A stretch of DNA of 64,000 nucleotides. It comes from Pseudidiomarina donghaiensis. GTDB taxonomy: Bacteria; Pseudomonadota; Gammaproteobacteria; Enterobacterales; Alteromonadaceae. The position numbers and the translations under genes are program-made. Shown here piece after piece: positions 27,033 to 36,186 of this stretch. Every line of letters starts with the position of its first letter. Positions within the stretch are counted from its first letter, which is position 1. The notes under the pieces were generated by a model. That model did not search any database and was not told where the DNA came from. It saw only the letters and a list, made by a program, of their open reading frames with translations. The stretch is taken from the NCBI RefSeq assembly GCF_900116895.1, contig NZ_FPCF01000003.1, positions 164,009 through 228,008 on the forward strand. The letters are read 5' to 3'.

Positions 27033-27194
27033 ATGGCTGACTTTATTCGCATAATAATTGCAATTTTACTGCCGCCACTTGGCGTGTTTTTACAAGTCGG
27101 TATTGGTAAGCATTTTTGGATCAATATCATTTTGACCATTCTGGGTTATATACCAGGCATTGTGCACGCTGTATGGGTCATTGCTAAAAAATAA
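27033..27194 (+). CDS. Small Pmp3/YqaE (UPF0057) membrane protein
   Basis: A 53-residue hydrophobic protein, preceded by a near-ideal AAGGAGATG ribosome site. Two transmembrane helices are evident (FIRIIIAILLPPLGVFLQVG and INIILTILGYIPGIVHAVWV), with the family pattern of LLPPLGVFLQ, a short polar GKHFW loop and LGYIPGIVHA, ending in IAKK. Pmp3/YqaE proteins sit in the cytoplasmic membrane and are linked to salt and stress tolerance, affecting membrane potential in yeast. It lies between the S10 peptidase and the 1060-residue amidohydrolase with gaps of 17 bases on each side, so it is expected to be cotranscribed. Confidence 0.93.
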   Translation: MADFIRIIIAILLPPLGVFLQVGIGKHFWINIILTILGYIPGIVHAVWVIAKK

Positions 27195-27211
27195 CTAAAA
27201 AGGTTTCCCTC

Positions 27212-30200
27212 ATGAAAAATTTATCTACGCTGGCCCTTGCGGTCAGCGTTGCCCTCTCTTGTTCTGTTTATTCGGCCAATGCATTAGCACAGTCAGAAAA
27301 TGGCTGGGATGTGAATAGCCCGCAAGGCGAGTTTAAAGACATTCAAATTAACACCACCGAAGGCACATGGATGAACGTCGATATGAGCCCTGATGGCAAG
27401 TATATTGTGTTCGACATGCTCGGTGATATTTATCGTATTCCTGCTACTGGCGGCGACGCAGAACTATTAGTCGGCGGCATTGCTTGGAATATGCAGCCGG
27501 TTTATTCACCCGATGGTAAATACATTGCGTACACCTCCGATGCTGATGGTGGCGATAACATTTGGGTGATGAACGCTGATGGTAGCAACCCACGCCAAGT
27601 CACCGATGAAACCTTTCGGTTGTTAAACAGCCCAGCCTGGAGCCCTGACAGCGAATTTATTGTTGCGCGTAAGCACTTCACAGCACGCCGTTCGTTGGGT
27701 GCCGGTGAAGTATGGATGTATCACCGCTCTGGCGGTTCAGGCGTTATGCTAACTGAGCGCCCGAACGACCAAAAAGACCTCGGTGAACCTGCTTTTTCAC
27801 CAGACGGCCGCTACATTTATTTCTCGCAAGATGACACGCCAGGCAAAACCTTCCACTACAGCAAAGACTCGCTGGAAGGTATTTACAAAATTAAGCGATT
27901 TGACCGTGAAACCGGCGACATTGACGTTATTTTAAGTGGAGCCGGCGGCGCTATTCGTCCAACACCATCGCCAGACGGTAAATACTTGGCGTACATTAAA
28001 CGCGAAGACTTCAACAGCGTTTTGTATTTGTATGACTTAGAGTCGGGCGAGCACACGCGTTTGTACAACCAGCTTGATCGCGATATGCAAGAAACGTGGG
28101 CGATTCATGGTGTGTACCCAACCATGGACTGGACACCAGACAGCAAGAAAATGGTGTTTTGGGCTGACGGTAAAATTATGCAGCTTGATGTTGCAAGCCG
28201 CAGCACTCGAGTCATTCCGTTTAGCGTAGAAACCACCAAGAAAGTGCAAACCGCATTGCACTTTGAGCAGAATCTTGACCAAAACCAGTTCAAAGTAAAA
28301 ATGCTGCGTATGGTGCAAGTGGCACCATACGCCAAGCAAGTCGTTTTTGAAGCTTTAGGTAAATTGTATGTTCGCAGCCTACCTAATGGTGAACCTAAGC
28401 GTTTAACCAACCGTGATGGCGCCTGGGAGCTTTACCCAAGCTATTCGCGCGACGGCTCAAAACTGGTCTACGCCACTTGGGATGACCAACAGCAAGGCCA
28501 ACTGATCGTTCGTGATGTGAAATCTGGCAAAGAAACAGTGCTAGCCACAGGTACGGGTAAATTTGTCGAGCCGGTATTCAGCCCAGACGGTAAATCAGTG
28601 GTTTACCGTAAGCTACGTGGCGGCTATATCACGCCAGACACCTACGGCTTAAACCCAGGTGTTTACCATGTATCACTAAGCAAAAGCGCCAAACCACGGT
28701 TAATTAGTGAAAGTGGCAGCTCACCACAATTTGGTGCACGCAGTGACCGCGTTTACTTGATGGCGTTCAACGGTAGCCCGTCGCTTATCAGCGTCGACCT
28801 AACCACCAAAGAAAAACGCACCTTGTATACCGCCGAGCATGCAACGGAGTTTCGTGTGTCACCCACAGGCGAACACTTGGCCTTCGCTGAGCGCTTTAAA
28901 GTGTTTGTCACGCCATTTGTTGAGCGCGGTGCGCCAATTAAAATTGGCCCGAATGACAAACAATTCCCTGTTGAGCAGTTATCGGTTCGTGCCGGTGAAA
29001 ACATTTCGTGGAGCGGCAACGGTGGCGCACTGTATTGGTCGTTAGGGCCAGAGCTCTATCATGCTTCAGTGAAAGGTTTGTTTGGTATTGACGGTGACAG
29101 CAGCTTTGAAAAAGTAGCGAATGGCCTTGATATCAGTTTTGAAGCAGACGCCGGTATTCATGATGAAACCGTTGCTTTTGTGGGTGGTCAAGTGATTACC
29201 ATGAACGGTGACAAGGTGATTGAAAACGGCACTGTGGTGGTTAAAGGCAACAAAATTGTTGCTGTCGGTACGGTTGACGAGGTGAGTGTACCGCGTGGGG
29301 CTACGGTTGTTGATACCACCGGAAAAACCGTGATGCCTGGCTTGTTTGATGGCCACGCACATGGGCCACAAGGCGACAATGAGATTATTCCAGAGCAAAA
29401 CTGGAAAACTTATGCCACCTTAGCCTTTGGTGTGACCTCAATTCATGATCCGTCGAACGACACCACCGAAATATTTGCCGCTAGCGAAATGCAAAAGGCC
29501 GGCCTCATTGCCGCGCCGCGTACTTTCTCGACCGGTACTATTTTGTACGGTGCCAACGGCCCGGGTTATACCGCGCACGTAGATGACTTAGACGACGCCA
29601 AGTTCCATCTTGAGCGCCTGAAAAAAGTCGGTGCCTTCTCAGTGAAAAGCTACAACCAACCACGCCGTAATCAGCGTCAGCAGATTATTCAGGCGGGTCG
29701 TGAGCTTGAAATGATGGTGGTGCCTGAAGGTGGCTCATTGTTGCAGCATAACTTGAGTATGATTGCTGACGGCCACACCACGGTTGAGCACTCTATTCCA
29801 GTTGCCAAAATTTATGACGATATTGAGCAATTCTGGAGCCAAACTGACGTGAATTACACGCCAACATTGGGTGTCGCTTACGGCGGTATTTGGGGCGAGA
29901 ACTATTGGTATGCAGAAACCGACGTGTGGAAGCATCCGAAGTTATCGAAGTTTGTTCCTCAAGAGGCCCTAGTTGGCTCGGTGCGTCGTGAAAAAGCGCC
30001 GCACAACCACTACAACCACTTTAATAACGCCGATGTTGCGAAACAACTGCAAGACTTAGGCGTTGATGTAGTGGCTGGCGCTCACGGTCAACGTGAAGGC
30101 TTAGCGCAGCACTGGGAAATTTGGATGATGGCGCAAGGCGGTATGACGCCGTTACAAGCCCTTGCCACAGCAACCATTAATCCGGCCAAAGAATTTGGTA

Positions 30201-30394
30201 TGGATAAATATATTGGTTCATTAGAGCGGGGTAAGTTGGCAGATATCATCGTGATTGATGGCAACCCATTGGTTGATATTTCTGTTACCGATAGGGTTAC
30301 CCATACCATGGTGAATGGCCGTTTGTTTGATGCCGAAAGCATGAATCAGTTGGTTCCAAAAACCGAGCCACGTCAGCCATTTTTCTGGGAATAG
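27212..30394 (+). CDS. Exported TolB-propeller amidohydrolase
   Basis: A 1060-residue exported protein. After a signal peptide (residues 1-27) come many PD40/TolB-type propeller repeats (SPDGKYIVFDMLGDI, SPDGKYIAYTSDADGGDNIWVM, AWSPDSEF, SPDGRYIYFSQD, about 40-640). Then follows an amidohydrolase domain (about 690-1055) with the metal motif LFDGHAHGPQ, later VEHSIP, the Asp/His motif VVAGAHGQREG, and C-terminal GSLERGKLADIIVIDGNPL. The second motif has GAHG where typical enzymes have GTD or GSD, so metal binding may be atypical. The propeller may select peptide-like substrates. It ends the S10-Pmp3 operon, before a strong terminator. Confidence 0.9.
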   Translation: MKNLSTLALAVSVALSCSVYSANALAQSENGWDVNSPQGEFKDIQINTTEGTWMNVDMSPDGKYIVFDMLGDIYRIPATGGDAELLVGGIAWNMQPVYSPDGKYIAYTSDADGGDNIWVMNADGSNPRQVTDETFRLLNSPAWSPDSEFIVARKHFTARRSLGAGEVWMYHRSGGSGVMLTERPNDQKDLGEPAFSPDGRYIYFSQDDTPGKTFHYSKDSLEGIYKIKRFDRETGDIDVILSGAGGAIRPTPSPDGKYLAYIKREDFNSVLYLYDLESGEHTRLYNQLDRDMQETWAIHGVYPTMDWTPDSKKMVFWADGKIMQLDVASRSTRVIPFSVETTKKVQTALHFEQNLDQNQFKVKMLRMVQVAPYAKQVVFEALGKLYVRSLPNGEPKRLTNRDGAWELYPSYSRDGSKLVYATWDDQQQGQLIVRDVKSGKETVLATGTGKFVEPVFSPDGKSVVYRKLRGGYITPDTYGLNPGVYHVSLSKSAKPRLISESGSSPQFGARSDRVYLMAFNGSPSLISVDLTTKEKRTLYTAEHATEFRVSPTGEHLAFAERFKVFVTPFVERGAPIKIGPNDKQFPVEQLSVRAGENISWSGNGGALYWSLGPELYHASVKGLFGIDGDSSFEKVANGLDISFEADAGIHDETVAFVGGQVITMNGDKVIENGTVVVKGNKIVAVGTVDEVSVPRGATVVDTTGKTVMPGLFDGHAHGPQGDNEIIPEQNWKTYATLAFGVTSIHDPSNDTTEIFAASEMQKAGLIAAPRTFSTGTILYGANGPGYTAHVDDLDDAKFHLERLKKVGAFSVKSYNQPRRNQRQQIIQAGRELEMMVVPEGGSLLQHNLSMIADGHTTVEHSIPVAKIYDDIEQFWSQTDVNYTPTLGVAYGGIWGENYWYAETDVWKHPKLSKFVPQEALVGSVRREKAPHNHYNHFNNADVAKQLQDLGVDVVAGAHGQREGLAQHWEIWMMAQGGMTPLQALATATINPAKEFGMDKYIGSLERGKLADIIVIDGNPLVDISVTDRVTHTMVNGRLFDAESMNQLVPKTEPRQPFFWE

Positions 30395-30443
30395 ACCATA
30401 GTCGCACACCTAAACAGGTGTAACTCAGAAAAAACCTGTCTAT

Positions 30444-30478
30444 AATCCCGCTATATTCTTATAGCGGGATTTATTTTT
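30444..30478 (+). terminator. Strong terminator directly before the LysR start codon
   Basis: Perfect 12-bp stem AATCCCGCTATA/TATAGCGGGATT with TTCT loop, then TATTTTTT. The LysR ATG follows only a few bases later (30482). The left arm overlaps a TATAAT sequence (30441-30446). Confidence 0.85.
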
Positions 30479-30481
30479 TCT

Positions 30482-31423
30482 ATGAATAACATTAAAGATA
30501 TCGACCTGAACCTGTTGGTTTATTTAGATGTGCTGCTGCGCGAACGCAATGTCACCAAAGCCGCAGCCCAACTGAACATTACTCAGCCCGCGATGAGTAA
30601 CGGGTTAAAGCGCTTACGCACGCTGCTCAATGACCCAATTTTGGTGCGCACCAGTGAAGGTATGCTGCCCACTGAAACCGCTCTTAGAATGCAAGAGCCG
30701 GTGCGCCAAATTCTTTATTCAGTTGAAGAAATGGTGCAACCAGCTCGCGAGTTTGATGCCGCAACCAGCGACCGCGTATTTCGCATTATGGCGTCAGACT
30801 ATGCAGCATCGACTTTAATGCCACGGTTACTCGAAAAACTACACCAACAGGCGCCCTATGTGGCGCTAGATATCATGACGCCCAGTGATATTAGTTTTCA
30901 TGACGTTGAAAATGGCAAAGTGGACTTAGCCATAAACCGTTTTGAGAAATTACCGCAGTCATTTCACCAAAAGAACCTATGGGAAGACGATTTCAGTTGC
31001 CTAGTGCGTAAAGACCACCCGTTAGTGGCCGACTATACCCTGAAAAACTACCTTGAGGGTGAACACGTGTGGGTGAGTAAAACCGGCTTTGGTGTAGGTG
31101 TAGGTATGGACCCCCACGACGTACAAAAGCTTGGCTGGGTAGATGAAGCCTTAGGTAAACTGGGCCATAAGCGCAGCATTCGCGTGTTTACTCGAAATTA
31201 TCATGTTGCCATGCATTTAGCCCGACAGGGGCTTATCGCAACCTTACCAACCCAAGCAGCAACGTTATACCAAGATGACGACGAGCTAGTCATGCTCAAA
31301 CCGCCGTTTGATATTCCGGCGTTAGAGCTGACCATGATTTGGAGCCCGTTGTTACAGCATGATGCTGGCCACCGTTGGTTCCGCCAATTAATAACTGATA
31401 CCGCAGCACATCACGACTTATGA
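30482..31423 (+). CDS. LysR-family transcriptional regulator
   Basis: A 313-residue LysR regulator of the NodD/LeuO-like branch (DIDLNLLVYLDVLLRERNVTKAAAQLNITQPAMSNGLKRLR helix-turn-helix, residues 5-47, then an effector domain). Its stop overlaps the aceK start as ATGA, so translation of the two is coupled and it may control aceK or the glyoxylate shunt; this is inferred. The start is preceded by TTTATTTTTTCT with no Shine-Dalgarno sequence, because the preceding terminator hairpin runs up to the ATG. Its mRNA could be nearly leaderless. Confidence 0.9.
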   Translation: MNNIKDIDLNLLVYLDVLLRERNVTKAAAQLNITQPAMSNGLKRLRTLLNDPILVRTSEGMLPTETALRMQEPVRQILYSVEEMVQPAREFDAATSDRVFRIMASDYAASTLMPRLLEKLHQQAPYVALDIMTPSDISFHDVENGKVDLAINRFEKLPQSFHQKNLWEDDFSCLVRKDHPLVADYTLKNYLEGEHVWVSKTGFGVGVGMDPHDVQKLGWVDEALGKLGHKRSIRVFTRNYHVAMHLARQGLIATLPTQAATLYQDDDELVMLKPPFDIPALELTMIWSPLLQHDAGHRWFRQLITDTAAHHDL

Positions 31424-33162
31424 GTGATAATAAGCGCGCTGGCGTTCTCGCTCGCAAAATTCTGCAAGGCTTCCACAAGCACTATGCGGTGTTTCAGGAC
31501 GTTACCCAACAGGCCAAAACACGCTTTGCTGAAGGTGACTGGCATGCAGGGCAGTATGCTGCCACGGCGCGGATCAGTTTTTATGATCAACGGGTGCGTG
31601 AAACTACAGCTAGTTTGCGAAAGCTCACCCAAGGCAAGCTTGATGAAGACTTGTGGCTAGCAACGCGAAAGCTATATCACCAATTTTTGCAGTTTCATCC
31701 GCAAGCAGAACTTGCCGAAACCTTTTATAACTCGGTGTTTTGCAACTTGTTTCATCGGCGCTATTTCAATAATGCCTATATTTTTGTTGAAACCACCTTA
31801 AGTGACAGCATTCCGCTGGCGTTGGAAACCGAGTTTCGTTCTTATTTCCCAGTCGTTCAAGGCATGCGCCGCACGCTCGCCCGTATTATGGGCGACATAG
31901 ATTTTGGTGCGCCGTATGACGACCTCTCAGAAGATATTCGTTTACTGCGCAAGGCGTTTAGACAGCAAACCTCAGCCGGTGAATTGTCCACCTACCAACT
32001 GCGCATTGATGTGCTGAAAGAGCCGTTTTTTCGCAACAAAGCTGCGTACGTAGTGGGGCGCATCGTTAGCGCCAATCGTATTTATCCGTTTATTGTACCG
32101 GTACTGCGCAATGCCAGCGGCAAGCTCTACCTTGATGCACTCATTACCGATACCGACCAAATGGCGATTATTTTCGCCTTTGCCCGTTCATACTTTATGG
32201 TGCATACCCGCGCGCCATCGGCATTGGTACGGTTCTTAAAAGGCTTGATGCCGAAGAAGACCATTGCGGAGCTGTATTCTGCCATTGGCCTGCACAAACA
32301 AAGTAAAACCGAGTTTTACCGCGATTTTTTGCACCACCTGGAAGCGAGTAATGACCAGCTAGTTGCCGCCGCCGGTATTAAAGGTATGGTGATGACGGTA
32401 TTTACGCTGCCATCTTACCCTTATGTGTTTAAAGTGATTAAAGACGAGTTTGGCGGCGGCAAACAAATGAGTCGGCAAACGGTTATCGACCGATACCGCA
32501 TGGTTAAGCGTCATGACCGAGCTGGTCGCATGGCCGATACCTATGAATTTGCCAATGTAGCTATTCCATTAGACCGTATTGCCCCCGATTTGCTTGACGA
32601 GCTGAAACAAACCGTGGCCGGCAGCCTCACCATAGAAAACGAGCAATTGGTGATTAGCCAGTTGTTTGTTGAGCGCCGCATGACACCGCTGAATATTTTC
32701 CTTGAGTACGCCAGTGAAGCCGAAATAGAAGCGGTGATGAACGACTACGGGCAGGCCATTAAAGACATGATGGCGGCAAATATTTTCCCTGGCGACATGC
32801 TGCTGAAGAACTTTGGTTTAACGCGTCACAAGCGGGTGGTTTTTTATGACTATGATGAAGTTCAGTATTTAACTGAAATGAACTTTCGGCCGTTACCGAA
32901 AGCTGAAACATACGAACAAATGATGGCGCCGGAGCCATGGTATGCGGTTGCGCCGAATGATGTTTTTCCGGAGCAGTTGGCCACCTTTGCGGTGCCGCAA
33001 CCGGCATTACGTAAGATACTATTGCAGCATCATCCAGAGTTAATTGATGCCAAATATTGGCAGCAGCAACAAGAAAACTTACGCCAAGGGGTGATTACGG
33101 ATGTATTTCCGTACCCTGAATCCGTGCGCTTTATGCGTTGTGTGCGCACGGCTGCGGGTTAG
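31420..33162 (+). CDS. aceK: Isocitrate dehydrogenase kinase/phosphatase
   Basis: AceK phosphorylates and dephosphorylates isocitrate dehydrogenase and so diverts isocitrate into the glyoxylate shunt during growth on acetate or fatty acids. The 580-residue length is the family norm. Recognisable parts: the ATP-binding region ... TLPSYPYVFKVIKDEFGGGKQM, RYRMVKRHDRAGRMADTYEFANVAIP, and the catalytic part NIFPGDMLLKNFGLTRHKRVVFYDYDE (Asp residues of the kinase/phosphatase site). In E. coli it follows aceBA, but here aceBA is 2.7 kb away on the other strand and aceK is coupled to a LysR gene by a 4-base overlap. Confidence 0.96.
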   Translation: MSDNKRAGVLARKILQGFHKHYAVFQDVTQQAKTRFAEGDWHAGQYAATARISFYDQRVRETTASLRKLTQGKLDEDLWLATRKLYHQFLQFHPQAELAETFYNSVFCNLFHRRYFNNAYIFVETTLSDSIPLALETEFRSYFPVVQGMRRTLARIMGDIDFGAPYDDLSEDIRLLRKAFRQQTSAGELSTYQLRIDVLKEPFFRNKAAYVVGRIVSANRIYPFIVPVLRNASGKLYLDALITDTDQMAIIFAFARSYFMVHTRAPSALVRFLKGLMPKKTIAELYSAIGLHKQSKTEFYRDFLHHLEASNDQLVAAAGIKGMVMTVFTLPSYPYVFKVIKDEFGGGKQMSRQTVIDRYRMVKRHDRAGRMADTYEFANVAIPLDRIAPDLLDELKQTVAGSLTIENEQLVISQLFVERRMTPLNIFLEYASEAEIEAVMNDYGQAIKDMMAANIFPGDMLLKNFGLTRHKRVVFYDYDEVQYLTEMNFRPLPKAETYEQMMAPEPWYAVAPNDVFPEQLATFAVPQPALRKILLQHHPELIDAKYWQQQQENLRQGVITDVFPYPESVRFMRCVRTAAG

Positions 33163-33185
33163 TTCGTTGTTCCCTACGTTATTCG

Positions 33186-34625
33186 TTAGTGGTTAAACAC
33201 GGTGAATAGGTGTTCGTTTAACCACATGTGGGCAAGAATACTGACCAGATAGCCCAGAGCAATCACTGGGGTCCACTTCAAGTGGCTAGCGAAGGTGTAG
33301 TAGCCACGAGCTTGGCCCATAAGCGCCACACCTGCAGCAGAACCAATCGACAGCAAGCTACCGCCAGTACCCGCGGTTAGGGTAATCAACAGCCATTGAC
33401 CGTGCGACATGTCCGGTTGCATTGAAAGCACCGCGAACATAACCGGAATGTTGTCGATAACCGCTGACATGACACCTAATGTTACGTTAGCGATGGTTGG
33501 GTTCCAGCCCAAATACAGTGTGTTTGATAGCAGCGACAAATAGCCCATAAAGCCTAAACCGCCGACACAAATTACGATGCCGTAGAAGAACAACAAGGTG
33601 TCCCACTCGGCGCGCTGAACGCGGCTAAATACGTCAAAGGGTACTACCGAGCCTAAGCGCTCTAAGCGTGCCATATCACCAGCACGTTCAGCCATGGCCC
33701 GTTTGCGCGCCAAAGAACCTGGCAGGGTCATGCGTAAGAAGTAACCAAAGAACTGCAAGTAGCCTAAACCCATCATCATGCCCAGTACCGGCGGCAAGTG
33801 TAGCCACATGTGGCAGGCTACCGCGGTGGCAATGGTGAGCAGGAATAAGGTGGTGATACGTAAAGCGCCACGCTTTAATTCAACTTCTTCGTATACCGCT
33901 GAAGGCTTACGGTTTTCAATAAAGAAGCTCATGATCACCGCTGGCACTAAGTAGTTCAGCAGTGATGGGATAAACAGCACAAAGAACTCTTGGAATTCAA
34001 CCATGCCGGCTTGCCATACCATCAGCGTGGTAATGTCGCCAAACGGGCTGAAAGCCCCACCAGCGTTGGCTGCAATAACGATACTAACGCATGACACGCT
34101 AATGAATTTCTTATCGCCATCGGCAACTTTCATCACCACGGCACACATCAGTAGCGCGGTAGTTAAGTTGTCAGCAACGGGTGAAATAAAGAATGCTAAG
34201 AAGCCTGAAAGCCAGAATAACTGTTTGTAGCTAAACCCTTTTTTAATCATCCATGCGCGCAATGCGTCAAATAACCGGCGCTCTTCCATGGCGTTGATGT
34301 ACGTCATCGCCACCAACAAGAACAACATCAATTCGGCAAATTCGAGCAAGTTGTGACGAAATGCGTCTTCTGCCACCCCTGGTAAATCGTTTTGCATGTA
34401 CACAAAGCCGATCATAATCCAGATTAAGCCGGCGGCAACCAATACCGGTTTAGACTTACGCATGTGCAGGCGCTCTTCGCCCATAACCAGAATATACGCA
34501 ACGGTAAAAATGATAATGGCGGCAATGCCAACATTTGCGGTGGTTAGGTCAAGTTGACCGGCGGCTGCAAATGCAGCAGGAGAGAAAAGGCTTGCGCCCA
34601 AAAGCAATAACAGTAGTTTCCACAT
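33186..34625 (-). CDS. nhaD: Na+/H+ antiporter NhaD
   Basis: A 479-residue integral membrane antiporter of the NhaD family (ArsB/NhaD superfamily), exporting sodium in exchange for protons; known from marine and halophilic bacteria. It starts with a cleavable-looking signal (MWKLLLLLLGASLFSPAAFAAA), then about 12 hydrophobic segments. Signature pieces are SPVADNLTTALLMCAVVMK, AANAGGAFSPFGDITTLMVW and NIPVMFAVLSM, with conserved Asp and Thr residues proposed to bind ions. It is a single gene facing aceK from the convergent side. Its presence supports a saline habitat. Confidence 0.94.
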   Translation of the reverse strand: MWKLLLLLLGASLFSPAAFAAAGQLDLTTANVGIAAIIIFTVAYILVMGEERLHMRKSKPVLVAAGLIWIMIGFVYMQNDLPGVAEDAFRHNLLEFAELMLFLLVAMTYINAMEERRLFDALRAWMIKKGFSYKQLFWLSGFLAFFISPVADNLTTALLMCAVVMKVADGDKKFISVSCVSIVIAANAGGAFSPFGDITTLMVWQAGMVEFQEFFVLFIPSLLNYLVPAVIMSFFIENRKPSAVYEEVELKRGALRITTLFLLTIATAVACHMWLHLPPVLGMMMGLGYLQFFGYFLRMTLPGSLARKRAMAERAGDMARLERLGSVVPFDVFSRVQRAEWDTLLFFYGIVICVGGLGFMGYLSLLSNTLYLGWNPTIANVTLGVMSAVIDNIPVMFAVLSMQPDMSHGQWLLITLTAGTGGSLLSIGSAAGVALMGQARGYYTFASHLKWTPVIALGYLVSILAHMWLNEHLFTVFNH

Positions 34626-34712
34626 GAGTCGCTATTCCTTCAACATGTGAGGCTTCAGGAGACGAACAGTCAAATTTTTAGGGTGAGCTGTTCAGGCGCG
34701 CGCATACTAACA

Positions 34713-34747
34713 CAAAAAAACCGCCAAGAGCCCTTACTTGGCGGCTT
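34713..34747 (-). terminator. Rho-independent terminator of aceBA
   Basis: Reading on the minus strand, a stem CCGCCAAG/CTTGGCGG with loop TAAGGGCT is followed by a T tract (TTTTTTTG). It lies about 50 bases after the aceA stop. Confidence 0.85.
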
Positions 34748-34798
34748 ATACTCATTATTTTCTGTGGTAATCCTAATGAGGTATTTGTAAACCAAAGC

Positions 34799-36136
34799 TT
34801 ACGCCGGCTTTTTGAACTGATCCTCTTCGGTTGAGCCGGTAAGCGCCGTTACAGAAGACTTGCCGCCTTGAATAACATTGGTCACTTCATCAAAGTAGCC
34901 GGTACCAACTTCTTGTTGGTGCGCCACAAAGGTGTAGCCTTTGTCGGCCGCCCCAAATTCTTGCTGTTGTAGCTTCACATAGGCCGACATGTCGTTGCGT
35001 GCGTAGTCATAGGCAAGTTCAAACATGTGGTACCACATGTTGTGCACGCCAGCGAGTGTGATGAACTGGAACTTATAACCCATGGCAGCCAATTCACGTT
35101 GGAACTTCGCAATAGTGGCGTCATCTAAGTTGCGTTTCCAGTTAAAGCTTGGCGAGCAGTTGTAGGCTAATAGTTTGCCAGGATATTTGGCGTGAATGGC
35201 TTCGGCAAATTTGCGCGCTTCGTCCAAATCAGGCTTCGCTGTTTCACACCACAGTAAGTCAGCATATGGCGCATAGGCTAAACCACGCGATATGGCTTGA
35301 TCAATGCCAGCGTTAACCCGATAAAAGCCTTCCGCGGTGCGCTCGCCGGTGCAGAACGGTTGGTCATTGGGGTCTACGTCAGAGGTTAATAAGTCAGCGG
35401 CATTGGCATCGGTGCGTGCAAGAATAAGTGTGGGTACGCCAGCAACGTCAGCAGCAAGGCGTGCCGCAATAAGTTTTTGCACAGCTTCTTGTGTTGGCAC
35501 TAGTACTTTACCGCCCATATGGCCGCATTTTTTCACGCTGGCTAGCTGGTCTTCAAAATGCACACCGGCTGCCCCTGCACGGATCATGGCTTGCATCAAT
35601 TCGTAGGCGTTCAATACGCCACCAAAGCCAGCCTCAGCATCGGCCACAATCGGCGCAAAATAGTCCACATAGCCTTCTTGTTCAGGGCCAATACCTTTCG
35701 ACCACTGAATTTGGTCGGCGCGCGCGAAGCTGTTATTGATGCGCTCAACCACCGTAGGCACTGAGTCGACTGGATAGAGTGACTGGTCTGGGTACATGCT
35801 TAAACTGGTGTTGTTGTCGGCAGCAACTTGCCAACCTGAAAGGTAAATGGCCTGCAGGCCGGCTTTCACTTGCTGTACTGCTTGGCCGCCGGTTAGCGCG
35901 CCTAGGGCGTTAACATAGTTCTTGCCAAACTTCTCTTGCGCGGCGCCGTTGACTAGGCGCCAGAGTTTGGCCGCACCGTTTTGTGCATAGGTGCACTCAG
36001 GCTGCACACTACCGCGCAAGCGCACCACGTCTAGCGCAGAATAGGTGCGCTCAACGCCTTTCCAGCGGGGGTTGGTTTGCCAATCGTGTTCAAGCTGTTT
36101 CGCCGCTTCTGCGTGGTTTAAGTTGACTGTAGTCAT
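34799..36136 (-). CDS. aceA: Isocitrate lyase
   Basis: AceA cleaves isocitrate to glyoxylate and succinate, the first step of the glyoxylate shunt. The 445-residue protein shows the catalytic motif [17 protein letters not shown] (nucleophilic Cys) and [24 protein letters not shown] for magnesium and substrate. It lies downstream of aceB on the same strand with about 50 bases between and ends at a strong terminator. It is the E. coli-type short isoform. Confidence 0.97.
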   Translation of the reverse strand: MTTVNLNHAEAAKQLEHDWQTNPRWKGVERTYSALDVVRLRGSVQPECTYAQNGAAKLWRLVNGAAQEKFGKNYVNALGALTGGQAVQQVKAGLQAIYLSGWQVAADNNTSLSMYPDQSLYPVDSVPTVVERINNSFARADQIQWSKGIGPEQEGYVDYFAPIVADAEAGFGGVLNAYELMQAMIRAGAAGVHFEDQLASVKKCGHMGGKVLVPTQEAVQKLIAARLAADVAGVPTLILARTDANAADLLTSDVDPNDQPFCTGERTAEGFYRVNAGIDQAISRGLAYAPYADLLWCETAKPDLDEARKFAEAIHAKYPGKLLAYNCSPSFNWKRNLDDATIAKFQRELAAMGYKFQFITLAGVHNMWYHMFELAYDYARNDMSAYVKLQQQEFGAADKGYTFVAHQQEVGTGYFDEVTNVIQGGKSSVTALTGSTEEDQFKKPA

Positions 36137-36186
36137 GGGTGTTGTCCTGTAAGTTTGTGTTGTTTTATGTTTAGTGTTCGCCTGAA

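Noticed and set aside
30395..30440. Extra regulatory RNA between the amidohydrolase and the LysR gene
   Set aside because: Besides the terminator, only a small ACACCT...AGGTGT hairpin-like repeat is seen, not enough to name.
34626..34712. Sodium-responsive leader or riboswitch before nhaD
   Set aside because: The nhaD leader is short and shows no conserved structure that I recognise.
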